Below are positions 11,203-23,143 of a DNA stretch of 64,000 bases, piece by piece (within the stretch, counting starts at the first letter, position 1; every line of letters begins with the position of its first letter). The notes under the pieces were generated by a model, which was given only the letters and a program-made list of their open reading frames with translations, did no database searches and was not told the origin of the DNA. The translations under genes and the position numbers were made by a program. This DNA is from Liopterus haemorrhoidalis (taxonomy: Eukaryota > Arthropoda > Insecta > Coleoptera > Dytiscidae): contig OZ020615.1 in assembly GCA_963971575.1 (NCBI GenBank), forward strand, positions 59,901,379-59,965,378, read 5' to 3'.

Positions 11203-11252
11203 GGCGCAAATAGCCTTTGTTGCTGTGCGCCAAAAATTTTAACTAACTAACC
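11203..11252 (+). repeat. Second LINE-type 3' tail
   Basis: GGCGCAAATAGCCTTTGTTG followed by CTGTGCGCCAAAAATT: the same hairpin-tail pattern as at 10980. A complementary copy lies at 24214-24260. Confidence 0.45.
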
Positions 11253-12210
11253 TCTTTCCATTTTTGCTTGAAAATAATTGGATTTAATATTTTTCTTTTT
11301 ATTTTTAATACAAAAACAACTTAACTCACAATATTAATATAATTTTATATAATTATTAAACTTTTTTGCTATTAGATTTGAAAAGCAACTATTTTATTTA
11401 ATTTAAGAACGACCCATATATATTTAAAAATCCAATACTGCCAATTTAAATAAATTCAAAATTAGCTAAAGAAATTCTGCAGACAATGTCAAAAAAAAAA
11501 TCATTTTCTATAGGTACAGCCCGACAGATCTCTCGTGGCCGGGCGTGAAACATTGTAGTGGGCATTATAACTTTGGCGAATTGCATTATTTCCTACACAC
11601 GCTATTACAGTCAAGAGCATAAGTGCAACATTCAAAAATATTTAAAATCATGGAGACAAAAAGCAAACTAGGTGGACGTGCTATTAATAGTCAAAGTCGA
11701 GAAATAATTAGCAATGTTCTTGATTTTTGATTATATTTTTTTATTTTTAAAATTAAATTTTTTATGATGAGGAAATGGCTCTGATTGAAATACTATAAAT
11801 TATCGCGGATGACAAAGTGTTAAAATTTCAGTAGGTATGAAAATAACTAAAATGTTATAAAACTTTCTATAGTTTTATATTTTAAAAATAAACTGTCCCA
11901 AAATAGGTGTCACTTTTAATGTTTTGTCCCAAATGAAATATATTAGTTTGGGTAAAAAAAAAAGAAATGGAATACAAACAAAATCTTACTCAATTCAAAA
12001 AATTATGTATTAAACATAACTTAACAATAAATAGACAATTTCAATAATAGAAACGTGAAAATGAGTCATGTTATTTTCACGTTTCTACGCTACATACGTA
12101 CGTGTGTTTTAATGTTCGCAAATTGCCTAATACTAAGGCAGTTTTTGGCAGTCAAAATTGCTTCAGGATTGCATATTTTTCTGCGCAATGTTTCCTTATT
12201 CATAACCACG

Positions 12211-12669
12211 TCTCAATAAGTCTCCGGTCTAACTAAGAAAAACAATTTTTTTTTTAGAAATTCGACTTTATTCATCAACATACTCTCCTTCAAGAGTGAT
12301 ACATTCATTCCAACGCTCCAAAAATTAAAAAAAATTAAAATTAATTAATTTAAATTCAGCATACCAATCAGTAATAGTTGATTTGCCTGGTGCAGAGTCT
12401 CTATAACGCTTATCAAACCACTGTTTGGCTTCAACAGTATTTTTTCCCTTCGAAAAACAATGTTTAATCAACACACGAAATTATTTTTTATCCATTCTTC
12501 TTAAAAATTACAAAACTGGAGTCACTAAAACCACTGTAACCTTTAAACTAATTGTAAGGATGTGATGAAATTTTCACACGTATCGTTTGAAGGTTGGTAC
12601 TATCCAGAAATCATATGGATCTGTCAACAGTGTTGCCATATATATGTCAGACCGGAGACTTATTGAGTG
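12211..12669 (-). mobile_element. Mariner deletion derivative
   Basis: Inverted ends share TCAATAAGTCTCCGGTCT. Inside is a fused N- and C-terminal remnant of a mariner transposase on the minus strand (12268-12495), with the catalytic core missing. The target TA duplication is not clean. Confidence 0.75.
12268..12495 (-). pseudogene. Mariner transposase, N-terminus joined to C-terminal tail
   Basis: From the ATG at 12495 the frame gives MDKK, a stop, then FRVLIKHCFSKGKNTVEAKQ and WFDKRYRDSAPGKSTITDWY, the first helix-turn-helix of mariner transposases. After about 12353 the middle of the gene is absent, and the sequence resumes as ERWNECITLEGEYVDE and stop at 12268, the usual end of the enzyme. 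All catalytic Asp residues fall in the missing part, so it cannot encode an active enzyme. Confidence 0.75.
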
Positions 12670-12969
12670 AAGTGTTTTGTATTTTGTAATCATTAATTCC
12701 AGCTGTCACCATTATGCCTTCCATACATGTATGCAATGTTAAAAAAATCATCCAATTTTCTTATAGTAATTTTGTCAAAAGCCATTTTGATTGCTTGTTT
12801 GTTCATCTGCGTTTGATAATTATAGCTTAAGTTCTATTAAATGGTGTAGTAGAAAAATCATTAAAAATAAATAAAAAATTATAAAAGAATAATTGAAACA
12901 AAAATGATCAATAATCAAACAAATTAGAAACTTGCAAAGGTGACAACAATTTTGGGGACAGAGGGAGTA

Positions 12970-14520
12970 TTATTATTTATTAAGCATAAATGTCCCCCAT
13001 TTAGATGTTTTTTAAAAAAGTAGAACTAATAATACAAAAGAAAACAGAAAACATACATAGGTACCTAATCCAAAAATTTTCTTAAAATGGTTAATTCACA
13101 AATCATAAAATTATTTTTTGTAAAATTGCATGAAAACTGTACTAAAAATCACAGAGGGCAAAGATCGCACTGCTCCTAATCTAAACTGATACCAACGTAA
13201 CAGTATAGAACAATTAAACTGATTGTCATGTACTGTGTGATGTCAATATCAGTTTAGTTAAACGAGCCTATATCGCATTAAAAAATCACAGGGCGCAAAG
13301 ACAGTTTGTCCATCTAAACTGACACCAATGTATAAGACAATAAAAGTAAGTTTCACTTACCTTTATCATGTTAAGAGCATTTTTCAGACGAGAACAGGCG
13401 TATATGCTCGAAATAGTCACGTAAAACCAATGAAAAGCTTTGTAGACGATTTCACGTCCGTTGCTTGGCAACGAACTGAACGAATTCTGGTTTCTGCGCA
13501 TATGACATCACTAGCCAGTTCTCTTCGGAAAACTACTCATATTTCATTGTCAAATTTCGGATATTTCTGTTCAAAATTGTAAAATAATTGTTAAGACGTT
13601 GGTGTTGTTTTAGATGGAGCCCATAATATCGCATATGTAGATAATTCGTTATATATGTATATTTGAAAAATCTGTAAATAATATGGACAAAGCCGGTAGT
13701 TCCGGTAACCAGGATATGGTATATACGATGAAAGCAAAGTCATGCCAAAGGTAGAATACACGTAATATCCAATTTAGGATAGAATCTTTGTTCTTTTCTC
13801 AGTTTTATGTAATGCGTGTTGCATTCCTAAACGAAATACGTAATTTGAAAAGTCCAATTTTTATATAAAAAGTGATAATAATCAAAAAATACTTTTAATT
13901 TTTTTACGAAATTTTGTGGTGTATACGATAAAGTGTATTTTAGAAATATCATATTAAAGATATTTTATCAAATTTTTATAAAAAGTATTTCTTAATTCAA
14001 GACGAATTTGGCGAAACATACAGACCAATTCTGTAAGTTACTATAATCATTGTAACTAAATTTGTCGCTATGAGCAATGTCAGTTACTATCACGAATGAA
14101 AGTCATTATACTTTTTATAATATTTTATCTTGTAGTAACATAACTACACAATTTTTACAGAATTGATCTGATATTAACTTTAAGTTAAATGAGAGGTGAA
14201 AGTAAGAAAATTGTCTTGTGGGAACGTTAACAGAAAAGGGCTTTTGGTAAAAAAATAAGGGTCAGGCACAAATCATAAATTTATTGTAAATAATTGAAGT
14301 ATTATTTATTGATAATTTGAAATATATTTAAAAATCACAGACGTACAAGATTTGGCTTTTTTGATTTTGACTTTATAATTTTAAAAGGAACAGTGATTCA
14401 GAATCTTTTAGAGGAACGCCGTTCCGGGGAATACCGGTTTACTTTCACCTCATCTAGCTTTAAAGTTTTGCTCTTAGTTCATTTTTTATGAATAATTCCT
14501 TAATTTTAGTAAATTTGGTT
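12970..14520. other. AT-rich region with a diffuse repeat at 13144-13640
   Basis: AAAAATCACAGAGGGCAAAG (13144) and AAAAAATCACAGGGCGCAAA (13278) begin two direct copies of a ~57-bp motif, and a partial inverse of it (TTGGTGTTGTTTTAGATGGA) lies at about 13600. This may be a decayed MITE. The overlapping frames at 13286-13582 lie within it and look accidental. Nothing else was recognised. Confidence 0.35.
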
Positions 14521-14529
14521 GGGCCATAA

Positions 14530-14780
14530 TGAAACAGCGTTAAACGGAACCCAGTTTAACGCAGGTTAAACTATGGTTAACACTACTGTGTTTCCTGTGA
14601 TTTAACTGTAAACCGACTTTGGCCGAAGCAGATTAGGCAACTGCCCAAAGCCCAATTTTGTTTTTGGGCCCATCAGCCGGTTTCATTATAATTTTTTTCC
14701 ATTATTTTATGATTTTTTTGACTAGTAGGGCCTGCAATGAGAACCTAGCCTAGGGGCCCAATTTTCCTTAGTCCATCACT
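14530..14780. repeat. GC-rich degenerate DNA-transposon ends
   Basis: Patch with GGGCCCATCAGCC, AGCCTAGGGGCCCAATTTTC and a terminal TAGTCCATCACTG, which resembles a hAT-type CAGTGATGGACTA end. No matching partner end or target duplication was found. Confidence 0.3.
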
Positions 14781-15431
14781 GACTGTATATTCAATTGCTT
14801 CAGCCACTAAAATCCTCTTGAATAAAGAAAGTTTATTTCCTTTCTATATTGGTGAACGAAATGTTTAAATTAATGTTTAAATTTACTAAAATTATTTTTA
14901 ATGTGCATTAAACAGAATTACTCCTATTTATAAAATAAAAAATAAAATAAATATAAAAGTCATTCTGAAAGTTTTGTCAATTTTATTAATTACTAGAGAA
15001 GAAGTCCTAAAATGGGCCCTCCTTTTGTTTTTTCTCGATAATTTTTTAAGTTTTTGGAGAAATGATCTTAAATTGGCATACATCTGGCTCAAAGAAATAT
15101 ATACAATATTGAAATCGAAACTTCTCAGCCACATCTTGAAAACGCTGACCAGATAAATAGTTCTGCATCGATCTGAATAAATGATAATCTCAAATTCTTC
15201 TTACAATGATTGGTAAAATCATCGGCCTTCAATTTTCACGACGTTCCAGAGTGTTATCGACCTCCAAGTGTATCTCATAAGATATTTCGGAAATTTTTTC
15301 AATTGGAAAAAAGTGTTTTTATATCTCATTTCACCAAAATAATGTCCAAAAATTAAAAATGCCAAACAAAACGGGTAAAATTATTGGTTTTCAGTAAAAT
15401 TTTGTTAATGGTATCTATTACAAATTACTTA

Positions 15432-16754
15432 GGCCCGGTCTTTCCACCTACAGGTAAACTTCTAGGTAACTATCTGACAGATAAGGTTATCTGCTGAATA
15501 AATGTTAATATCAATCAGTGAATTCAATTGGTGACTCAATTAACGCGTATCCCTCTAGCGGCAATAAAGCGAAAACGCCTAAAAAGCATACTGTCATTGT
15601 TTACGTATAGTTCAATATGTGTTTTTTTGTTTTTGTCCATTCTTACTCCATTTTTACGACGAATAAAGTGAGAAATTTAAGAAAACAAGATTAAATTCCC
15701 CTTGTTGTGTGTATGGTTGTCATTCAGAGAAGAAAATCTTCTAATATTAGATGAATTTTGTTAAAATTATAGTGTATGACAAAGTTTTTTTATTAGTTCT
15801 GCAATTTAATTTTAATCCCAACGAGAAAATTGCGTTTAAAGTTAATAAATGCACCATTTATACTTATTTTAAGCTACAAGTGAAGAAGAAAGTTTATTAA
15901 TGATTCTAAAATTTTGTTTGTATTTATCGAAGGGAATTTCCACTGTTCAGATGTTTCTAAACAAGCTTTTAAGGTTGAATTTTTCATTTTCCACAGTCTC
16001 ATACAGTGGCGCACCCAGGGAGGGGGCCTGGGGGCTCGGGCCCCTCCCCAAGAAGGAAGGAAATATAAATAAAAACACACAAACACACTAGAAAGTTTTA
16101 AAAATAGAGACGAGGACCTTTTTTTTAGGTTGCCACTTGTATTTTAAAAGTGAAGACTGGTCTCATATGTGCAAGAAAATCGTTTAATGTTGTGTAAATT
16201 ATTATTAATATAATTAAAACCCCTTGTTATTTCATATGGGTGTTCCGTAAGTGTGTTAGTTTGGAAATATTTGACAATTTTCTTCTACAAGTTCTCCTTC
16301 TATAAAATTTCTTGAGAAATATGTAGATATTAAGTATTCAAATAAATATTTTAAGTTCAAAGTATAATATTTTATTTTCTCTGTGAACGTTATAAACATT
16401 ATAAAATATTAATTTACAAACAGCAAATTTTATCATAAAATGGATTCGCATATTTATACACTATTTTAATACTCGGTTATAATTCAAATATACTGTATAC
16501 AGCAAGAAAACGTAAATTTGACCAAAAATTGTTTATAAACCAATACAGTTTAAATACGTTGACAGATGACTATCCTTTTTCGTGTCAAAAGTTCAGTCGC
16601 CAATACATCAGTATCATTATCCGTTAGATAACTATTCGATAGATAAATTTGTATTGAAAGACAGAAGACAGAAACTTCATCACAGAAAGTATCACATAAC
16701 CTTATCTGTCAGATAGTTACCTAGAGGTTTACTGGAAGGTGGAAAGACTTGGCC
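15432..16754. mobile_element. PIF/Harbinger-like non-autonomous element with ~60-bp TIRs
   Basis: Left GGCCCGGTCTTTCCACCTAC and right end (complement GGCCAAGTCTTTCCACCTTC) continue as inverted repeats for about 60 bp, including GGTAACTATCTGACAGATAA. The flanks are TTA on both sides (15429-15431, 16755-16757); a TTA/TAA target is typical of PIF/Harbinger. No transposase was found. A hAT MITE is inserted at 16014-16159. Confidence 0.75.
16014..16159 (+). mobile_element. 146-bp hAT MITE inside the Harbinger-like element
   Basis: Starts CAGTGGCGCACCCAGG, ends AAGTGAAGACTG, and is flanked by an 8-bp target duplication GTCTCATA (16006-16013, 16160-16167). It has a G/C-rich head and one ~40-bp GAGGACCTTTTTTT...AAGTGAAGAC unit near the tail. 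Confidence 0.85.
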
Positions 16755-17649
16755 TTAATATCATAAATGTTTCGTTCATTATTATTTTTTATTAAATCCA
16801 GCTTATATCTATGAAATTTATAGTTCAAATAATGTATACGTAAAAATGATATACGTAAGATACAATACTTATTATTAGAAATTATTTCTAAAATACACAA
16901 CTGCACTTTTTTGGAAACACAAAATTTCCTAAATGTAAATATTAAAAAGTGACTTTTCTATAATTTTCTTTGCTCTGAGATTTTTTTTTAATAAAAAATT
17001 CTGTATAAAAATAAATCGCGCATTGGTGTTTCCTAACTAAAGAGATATAAATATTTTGTATACCAAGAAGTATTCAATTTTTAGAAATACCTGTAGCCTC
17101 TCATGCAGGTATATTTGGGTTACCAGTGATAAACTAAGAATCTTGTAAACAGAAATACGTAATTTTGTGCTCTTGTGAACGTTAATGAAGTATACGTAAG
17201 AAAGATGCACTATTGAACAGAGTATAATATTATATATAGGAGAAAAAAACCAGTACATATATATTATTAAAATATATGATAAAAATTATTTATAACTACA
17301 CGAGTTAAGATTAAGTCTTTTGCAGTGGTAATACTGTATATTTGTACCTATATGGATAGTGTTAGATAAATTTGTGATGTGTTGTATATTAGTAAAGTTA
17401 GGTTATGTTGGTACCTACTGCGATATCACAAACAATTCAAATTGGAGACAGTAAATACGTACTATCGAAAGCGTGGCGAAAAATGGAACTACCGTCCGGG
17501 AAAAAATATCCTACTTTATGCGTTGCATACAATATTTTTTCTACAAGCAGTATTAAAATCAAATTAAGAAAATAATCACTCAACTTTTGAACTGAAATTA
17601 CTTTAAATAAGAAGTAGATATAAAACAATGCCTATTTTATTCCATAGAG

Positions 17650-17876
17650 CAGCGGTTTTTAACCTTTTTATACTCGGGACCCCCAACTAGCGTAAAATAT
17701 TTGATAGACGCCCCAATATAATTTTTGAAATAATATTTTAAATGTTCTTAATAATTTATTGTTTAATAATTAAGTTTATTGTAATTTTAAAAGCAAAAAC
17801 TGGTAAAAATTAAATTTTTTCTTTTAATTTCGGGACCCCCTAAGGCCTTTTTGGGACCCCCGGTTAAGAACCGCTG
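17650..17876. mobile_element. 227-bp hAT MITE, CAGCGGTT family copy 1
   Basis: Ends CAGCGGTTTTTAACC / GGTTAAGAACCGCTG with an 8-bp target duplication CCATAGAG (17642-17649, 17877-17884). Subterminal CGGGACCCCC motifs are mirrored on both sides. Copy 2 is at 20543-20771. Confidence 0.92.
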
Positions 17877-17970
17877 CCATAGAGCACTGATGACGAAACT
17901 TTTTCCTCCAAACTGAATTTAAAATTTTGTAGCTTCAAATCTCGGGTCAAATATTTAATAAGTAATTATA

Positions 17971-18731
17971 TATTTTTTTTTTTATACTTTGCGTTCACAA
18001 TAATATCATTGTTACACTGAAAACAGTTTAACAATAGAAGCTATTGATAAACTGTTTTTGGTGACATTTTATTTTGAGAATTTGGCAGTATAATCTGTCT
18101 CATTTTATAATACGAAACTAGATTTGGTTACTTTGGTGACTATTGTGGTGTAAATAGACTTTTATGGAAACATGTGAACTTGTAAATCTGGCTTTTAAAT
18201 GTTTGATTAAGTTTTATATCGAGGTTATATTCACTGAAAAACTACATGTCAGATAACAAATTGACATGTCAAAATTGCGATTGACATGTCAAAATTGTGA
18301 TTGACATGTCCAATATTTTGAAAGGTGCCACTTCAGAATTACCACCCTAAGATGATATTTTAAATATACAACATAAAAAATGAAGTGTCCCACTTAGTTT
18401 CGTATTACAAAATGAGACAGATAATACTACTCGTCTACGGCGGGTCATCGATAACCACAATTTTACTGTTTTTTTTTTTGTTTAATTGTTTATTTAATAC
18501 AATTTGTAAGTATTTTCATGTCAGATAATTATTTTATATTATTATTAAGAAAATACAAAAAGAAACTTTTTTGTTATTTTGCATCTGTCAAATTACTGTG
18601 TTGTGTTATCATAGAAATTGTTTTTTATACATTGTTGCTATGGTGACATTTCACAAAAATTACTAGATTGTATTCCAATATTTTTTATAAAAGGAATTTT
18701 TATAAAATAAGGAACGCAAAGTATAAAAAAT
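17971..18731. mobile_element. MITE with TTTATACTTTGCGTTC ends
   Basis: Inverted repeats of about 22 bp: a T-run then TTTATACTTTGCGTTC at 17975-17997, and GAACGCAAAGTATAAAAAAT at 18712-18731. It contains a second inverted-repeat element (18093-18422). The TA flanks are plausible, but the T-run blurs the exact ends. Confidence 0.6.
18093..18422. mobile_element. Nested MITE with ATCTGTCTCATTTT ends
   Basis: Ends of about 28 bp, ATCTGTCTCATTTTATAATA on the left and its near-complement (TATTACAAAATGAGACAGAT) on the right. The interior has three direct GACATGTC...AAAATTG motifs at 18260-18312. Target duplication is unclear. Confidence 0.7.
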
Positions 18732-18738
18732 AGTAAAT

Positions 18739-18856
18739 TTTGCTCGTTTTATACGACGTATTGTCACACTTGTTTCTTTAGAGCACTCTTCGCTGCGCTC
18801 TTCGTACTCCAAACAACTCGTGTGATAATACATCGTCTTATAAAACTAGCATAATA
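18739..18856. repeat. Short fold-back repeat
   Basis: Arms of about 32 bp (GCTCGTTTTATACGACGTAT, and its imperfect complement ending at 18856) flank a loop with CTCTTCGCTGCGCTCTTCG. Probably a small MITE. Confidence 0.5.
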
Positions 18857-19090
18857 ATGTTCTGTATTCTTTGGAATATTTAGTAACCACAATCTTTTGG
18901 GCAGTTCGCTTTAAGTCAACTTGCAAGTCACTTTGTGACCCGTAGGTCACTGTTTTGCCATCACTGCCCTAGAGATTATTACTTTAATCCTGCAAAAGTG
19001 GACAAAAGTTAATTTGTTTAAAATAGCGTGATAAAATGAGGTTTATATAGTGTCAAAGATGTAGAAATGGAGAACTTACATTATTTACCC

Positions 19091-19397
19091 TTAAAGCCTA
19101 GTTTATAATAACTCCATAACATAACGCATACATATGGAACAATGGGTTTGACCCTTCAAAACATCTGTTTGTAATAAACATAACAAAAAGAGTAGTGTAA
19201 TTTTTATGCTTATGTATCCATAGCATATCTGTTATAAACCAGGCTTAAGCCTCGTTTATAATAGACTCATAACATAATGCATAAAGATGGGACAAAGGCT
19301 TTGACCGTTCAGAACTATTTATAATAAACAGAACAAAGAGAGTACTGTAATTTTTAAACTATGGATACATAGCATGTCTATTATAAACGAGGCTTTA
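19091..19397. mobile_element. Two tandem copies of an AAGCCT-ended MITE
   Basis: Copy one runs from TTAAAGCCTAGTTTATAATA to ATAAACCAGGCTTAA (19091-19248). Copy two runs from TTAAGCCTCGTTTATAATAG to TCTATTATAAACGAGGCTTT (19245-19397). Each has inverted ends, and the copies share the TTAA between them. A third, interrupted copy lies at 35881-36309. Confidence 0.75.
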
Positions 19398-20534
19398 CAT
19401 TCACTTTACATCTTCAAAATTAAAAATAATTAAAATTAGGTTTTAAGATGCGTAATCGCAAATTCATTTCTACCAATTATCGAAATTTAACTTAAACAGG
19501 TAAACATAATAAAAAGTTAGTACTTAAAGTTAATATAAGTCGCTGAAGAAATGAAGTTATCACTATGGAATGGAAATTGTTAGGAATAAAGCTAATAAAA
19601 GCGGCAAATAATCAAATATCATTGGCTGCCTTTATTGTATTTATTCCAATCTACCTAACAAATTCCGCTCTCTGGCTATCAATATCGAACGGTCAAACCT
19701 GTTAAATTAATTTAAAATTTGATAAAAATCTTTTATTTTTCAATTATATACCACTGTTTTCTTTTAAAATTTAAGAGAAATCTATATTCGTATTCTTTTG
19801 GCTACATATTGTACTCAAAATTGAAAAATTTCACTATTTTAAATGTAGAAAATAACATTGAGAAGTGACTTATCAGTGGAGGTGCTTTGATCGAAAAAAA
19901 TATGACTATAGTATTACTTAGCCGTCAATTGCACATAGCGAACAGGTTAATTTAAGCACAATTATTATTTTATTAAAATAGGAGTAAATATTATTTTTTA
20001 TTTGAATTTTTAATCGCCTCACTTGTATCGAGGTGTAATAATCTCCCGAAAATTTGGACTTAATATTAATTTTCCCTCCATTTTTCTTAGGAAAAGTAAA
20101 AAACTAAGAGGCCTATCTTTGTCCTTTCTTGAATGAAGCCAAAAACACTACAATTTGTTCTGCTTTTATATTTTTTCACAACTTCTGTCGACATTTAACA
20201 AAAAATCAACACTAAAATGTACGTAATAAATTCAATTTGTACTGCAGTATTTAGTACAATAATTTGGCCACCAGTCAGCGTATTCGAGCATGTCACTTCT
20301 CAATTGTAACAAACATACAGAAATAGTGTTAAAAATATCAAAAAACAAAAATAACATTCGTAGATTAACAAAAGAGTACATAATTTACTGAGGTTCAACT
20401 CAATGTAACGAGACAAAGTTATGGAAAACTATACCTTAACACGCACCAGAACTTTTTTAGGGGGGGGCTCAACAGTCAGAAATTTTTCTTGGAGGAAGAA
20501 TCGTGTAAATAATCGTTCAATCGAAAAATGTGTC
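19398..20534. other. AT-rich sequence, one GC-rich repeat patch
   Basis: Mostly unrecognised AT-rich DNA. A patch at 20441-20515 (GCACCAGAACTTTTTTAGGG...) resembles the GCGCACC-type hAT-like ends seen elsewhere. Confidence 0.4.
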
Positions 20535-20542
20535 CTCTAAAA

Positions 20543-20771
20543 CAGCGTTTCTTAACCTTTTTATACTTGGGACCCCCCAACTAGCCTAAAATATTTTCTG
20601 GACCCCCCAAGAAATTATTTGAAATAATATTTTAAATATTCTTAATAATTTATTGTTTAATAATTAAGTTTATTGTAATTTTAAAGCAAAAACTGGTAAA
20701 AATTAAATTTTTTCTTTTAATTTCGAGAACCCCCTAAGTTCTTTTCGGGACCCCCCGATTAAGAACCGCTG
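20543..20771. mobile_element. 229-bp hAT MITE, CAGCGGTT family copy 2
   Basis: Ends CAGCGTTTCTTAACC / GATTAAGAACCGCTG with an 8-bp target duplication CTCTAAAA (20535-20542, 20772-20779). Almost the whole interior matches copy 1 at 17650, so the two are recent relatives. Confidence 0.92.
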
Positions 20772-21339
20772 CTCTAAAACACGTGTAATTTGAATTTGGG
20801 GAGATTATGGAAAACAGTGAAAATTTTTAAATCTCCATTTCTTCAGCGACTGAACTATTCTATAAAATTAATTATTTCCTTCGTGTAGTTCCTATTTTCG
20901 CCACTAGAGTCCTTTATTCACGTTTTTAAATAACAGTTGTACATATTTAAACAAAACTTTTTCTAAAATAAAAATTGTTGCAATATCTCTAATTATTCTT
21001 AACAAAGAGTAATTAAATTGTGTAAATATTGAAATTGTATTGTCTCAATTTTTATGAATAAAGTAATAAAAATGTTTTCACATAAATTATATAATTTTTT
21101 TTATGAAAGTACTCCAATTGAATTTTTTGTGAAACGCAAAAATTTGATGTATAGTAATGCTATATTATAATGGTAAAAATTAATGTAACAGATTTCTTTA
21201 TAACTTAAAATAAATTATTATATTCAAATATAAATATGATTTTCATTTAAAATACCTAAGTCGTTCTTCATTTTTTATTTTAAAGTGATTATAGTGTAAA
21301 ACAAGTTATTTTTTTTAATTTTAGGGAAGTGTAAAAAAA

Positions 21340-21588
21340 GCCGGTCGCTATGGCGTAGTGGTCAGCTCATTTGACTGCTAACCGTAGGGACTCGGGTTCG
21401 AATCCCGGTGATGGCATGGATGTTTGTATTTGTCATAAAAAAAAATTAATAAAGTACCAAAATAAAAAAAAAAAATAACAGAGTAGCTGGCTAAAGGTCC
21501 ATATATATTAGGACTAAAGAGCCAAAAATCACTAAAAAAAAAAAAAACAAAAAAAAAAAGTGTAAAAAAAATTAAATAATGAATAAAA

Positions 21589-21619
<31 letters not shown>

Positions 21620-21622
21620 AAC
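21340..21622 (+). mobile_element. tRNA-derived SINE
   Basis: The head has an RNA polymerase III A box (TGGCGTAGTGGTCAGC, about 21353) and B box (GGGTTCGAATCCC, about 21399), in a tRNA-like layout but with a poorly paired acceptor stem. The body carries GGCTAAAGGTCCATATATAT and a TAAAGAGCCAAAAATC tail, then A-runs and an AAAT microsatellite. The poor acceptor stem and A-rich tail argue against a working tRNA gene. Confidence 0.75.
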
Positions 21623-21814
21623 AAAACAATACTTAAAAGAAAGAAATGTGCCTTTTGATGTACCTACTTGGTAAGTATAATAAATTTGTGAGTGATTATC
21701 TATTTAAGAAACCAATACACGTCTGTAAAATATGAGTTGCCGTAGTTCTTTTCGATGCTGTGTTGCCAGCTCATAGGTCGCCTCGGGTGTATATACCTAA
21801 AAATAGATGTAAAA

Positions 21815-23070
21815 TGTGAATATTCACTTATTTCAGGGTTTTGTAGATATTAGGTATGGGACATTTCTTATTGCATCAAAATCAAAAATATTTGATTTTT
21901 TCCGTCCTTTAATCTAAACATTATGGTTTCTGAAAGCTTAGTTAACTATAACTAAATGGTCAGAAAATGGTGGCTATGTCAATTATGGGATTGTTATATT
22001 GTAACCGATTTTAACCAAATGGTTAAACTCGAACAAGCTCTCAGAAACCGGAACTAAGAGCTTTCATTTACTACCCTGCATATATGTATAATATGCAAAA
22101 AATGTATGTTAAGTGTGGATTTTTCAAATTTCAGGGTTTTGTAGGTATTTTGTTAGTGATAACAAATTGTGGGTACATAAAAAACTCATAAATTTCGATA
22201 ACTTTTGAAATGATAACGCACGTGCTTCTATATAGAGACTAACAAACGGATTTGAGATGCACTGGCATCAAGACTTTGTTATAGCTACCCAGTTCTCCAT
22301 TCAGTCAGTCAGTCAGACAAATATTGTAAGCACGATGTTGCAAAAATTTTTCGAAATAATTGTCATATCAAAAATTACTGTTGTACTTTTCCGATTCACA
22401 CTAATGTGCATTACTCACAATTTTTTCAGATTTTGAGATTAACCCCCATGGGTTATAGGGTGTGGAACAAGAGTATATTTAGCACATTTTTTGCAAAAAT
22501 CGTGTTATAATAATGGAATTTTTAAAAACTATTTTCGTTCCTTAGAACGACGTCCTCGACGTCTTAGAACTTTCTTTTGATGTCACACAACACATTTTTA
22601 AAAAATATATTTTTTTTCAACAACAAAAAAATTCGATATTTTTCGAAAAACTAAGTTAATCCAAAATGCCTGTTGAGTTATTCCAGTCCCCATCGGTGTA
22701 CGTTTGTACCTCTAGAAAATAGGGTGAGGGACAAAAATATTTTGGAGAAAACCCTAGAAAAAGATTTTTCAAAAATATAAATTATTTGATTTATCCACGC
22801 ATTAAGAGGTTTCATTTGATACCCCACTCAACATTTTAAAAAAATATTTATTTTTTCGTACAAATATGTATTCATATTTGTTTATATTTTCTCGCGATGA
22901 GTATTTTTGAACTCTCAATAAGTTCCCTATATATGGTTCAAAAAGTTGTACAACCTTTCCAAATTTCAACATTTGTATGTTTAACCGTTTGGCTACAATT
23001 TCTACCAAACAGACAGACACATAAGTGACGATATAAGAGTTTTTTGGTCATACCTACAAACCCTAAAAGA
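21815..23070 (+). repeat. Dispersed family A copy (~1.25 kb)
   Basis: Begins around TTTCAGGGTTTTGTAGATAT and ends with ATACCTACAAACCCTAAA, giving inverted termini. Inside are the family boxes: CAGTCAGTCAGTCAGAC (22301), AACCCCCATGGGTTATAGGG, repeated TTTCGAAAAACTAA...AAATGCCTGTTGAGTTATTC stretches, and GCCGTTTGGCTACAATTTC...ACAGACAGACAC near the right end. The small minus-strand frame at 22802 is part of the repeat. Confidence 0.6.
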
Positions 23071-23143
23071 TTCCAAAATTTTAAATCATTTTAAAAATTC
23101 TGGGTCTACTATTCTGGTTCTCAGCAATGTGTATCTAGGTATA

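Larger units (their letters stand above)
11891..12969 (-). mobile_element. Tc1/mariner-like element with CTGTCCCAAAAT ends (left end damaged)
   Basis: Left CTGTCCCAAAATAGGTGTCAC and right GTGACAACAATTTTGGGGAC plus AGAGGGAG form imperfect inverted ends, with TA after the right end. On the minus strand at about 12835-12720 a decayed frame reads MNKQAIKMAFDKITIRKLDDFF, a plausible transposase N-terminus. A separate mariner derivative (12211-12669) is inserted. The left tip lacks the CTCCCT start of the right tip. Confidence 0.45.

Noticed and set aside
11891..12969. Plant Stowaway MITE or contamination
   Set aside because: The CTCCCT..GTCCCAAAAT end looks like plant Stowaway termini, but those are Tc1/mariner ends too; the surroundings are insect and there is a mariner derivative inside.
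21343..21415. Functional tRNA gene
   Set aside because: A and B boxes are good, but the acceptor stem does not pair well, and a SINE body and A-rich tail follow.
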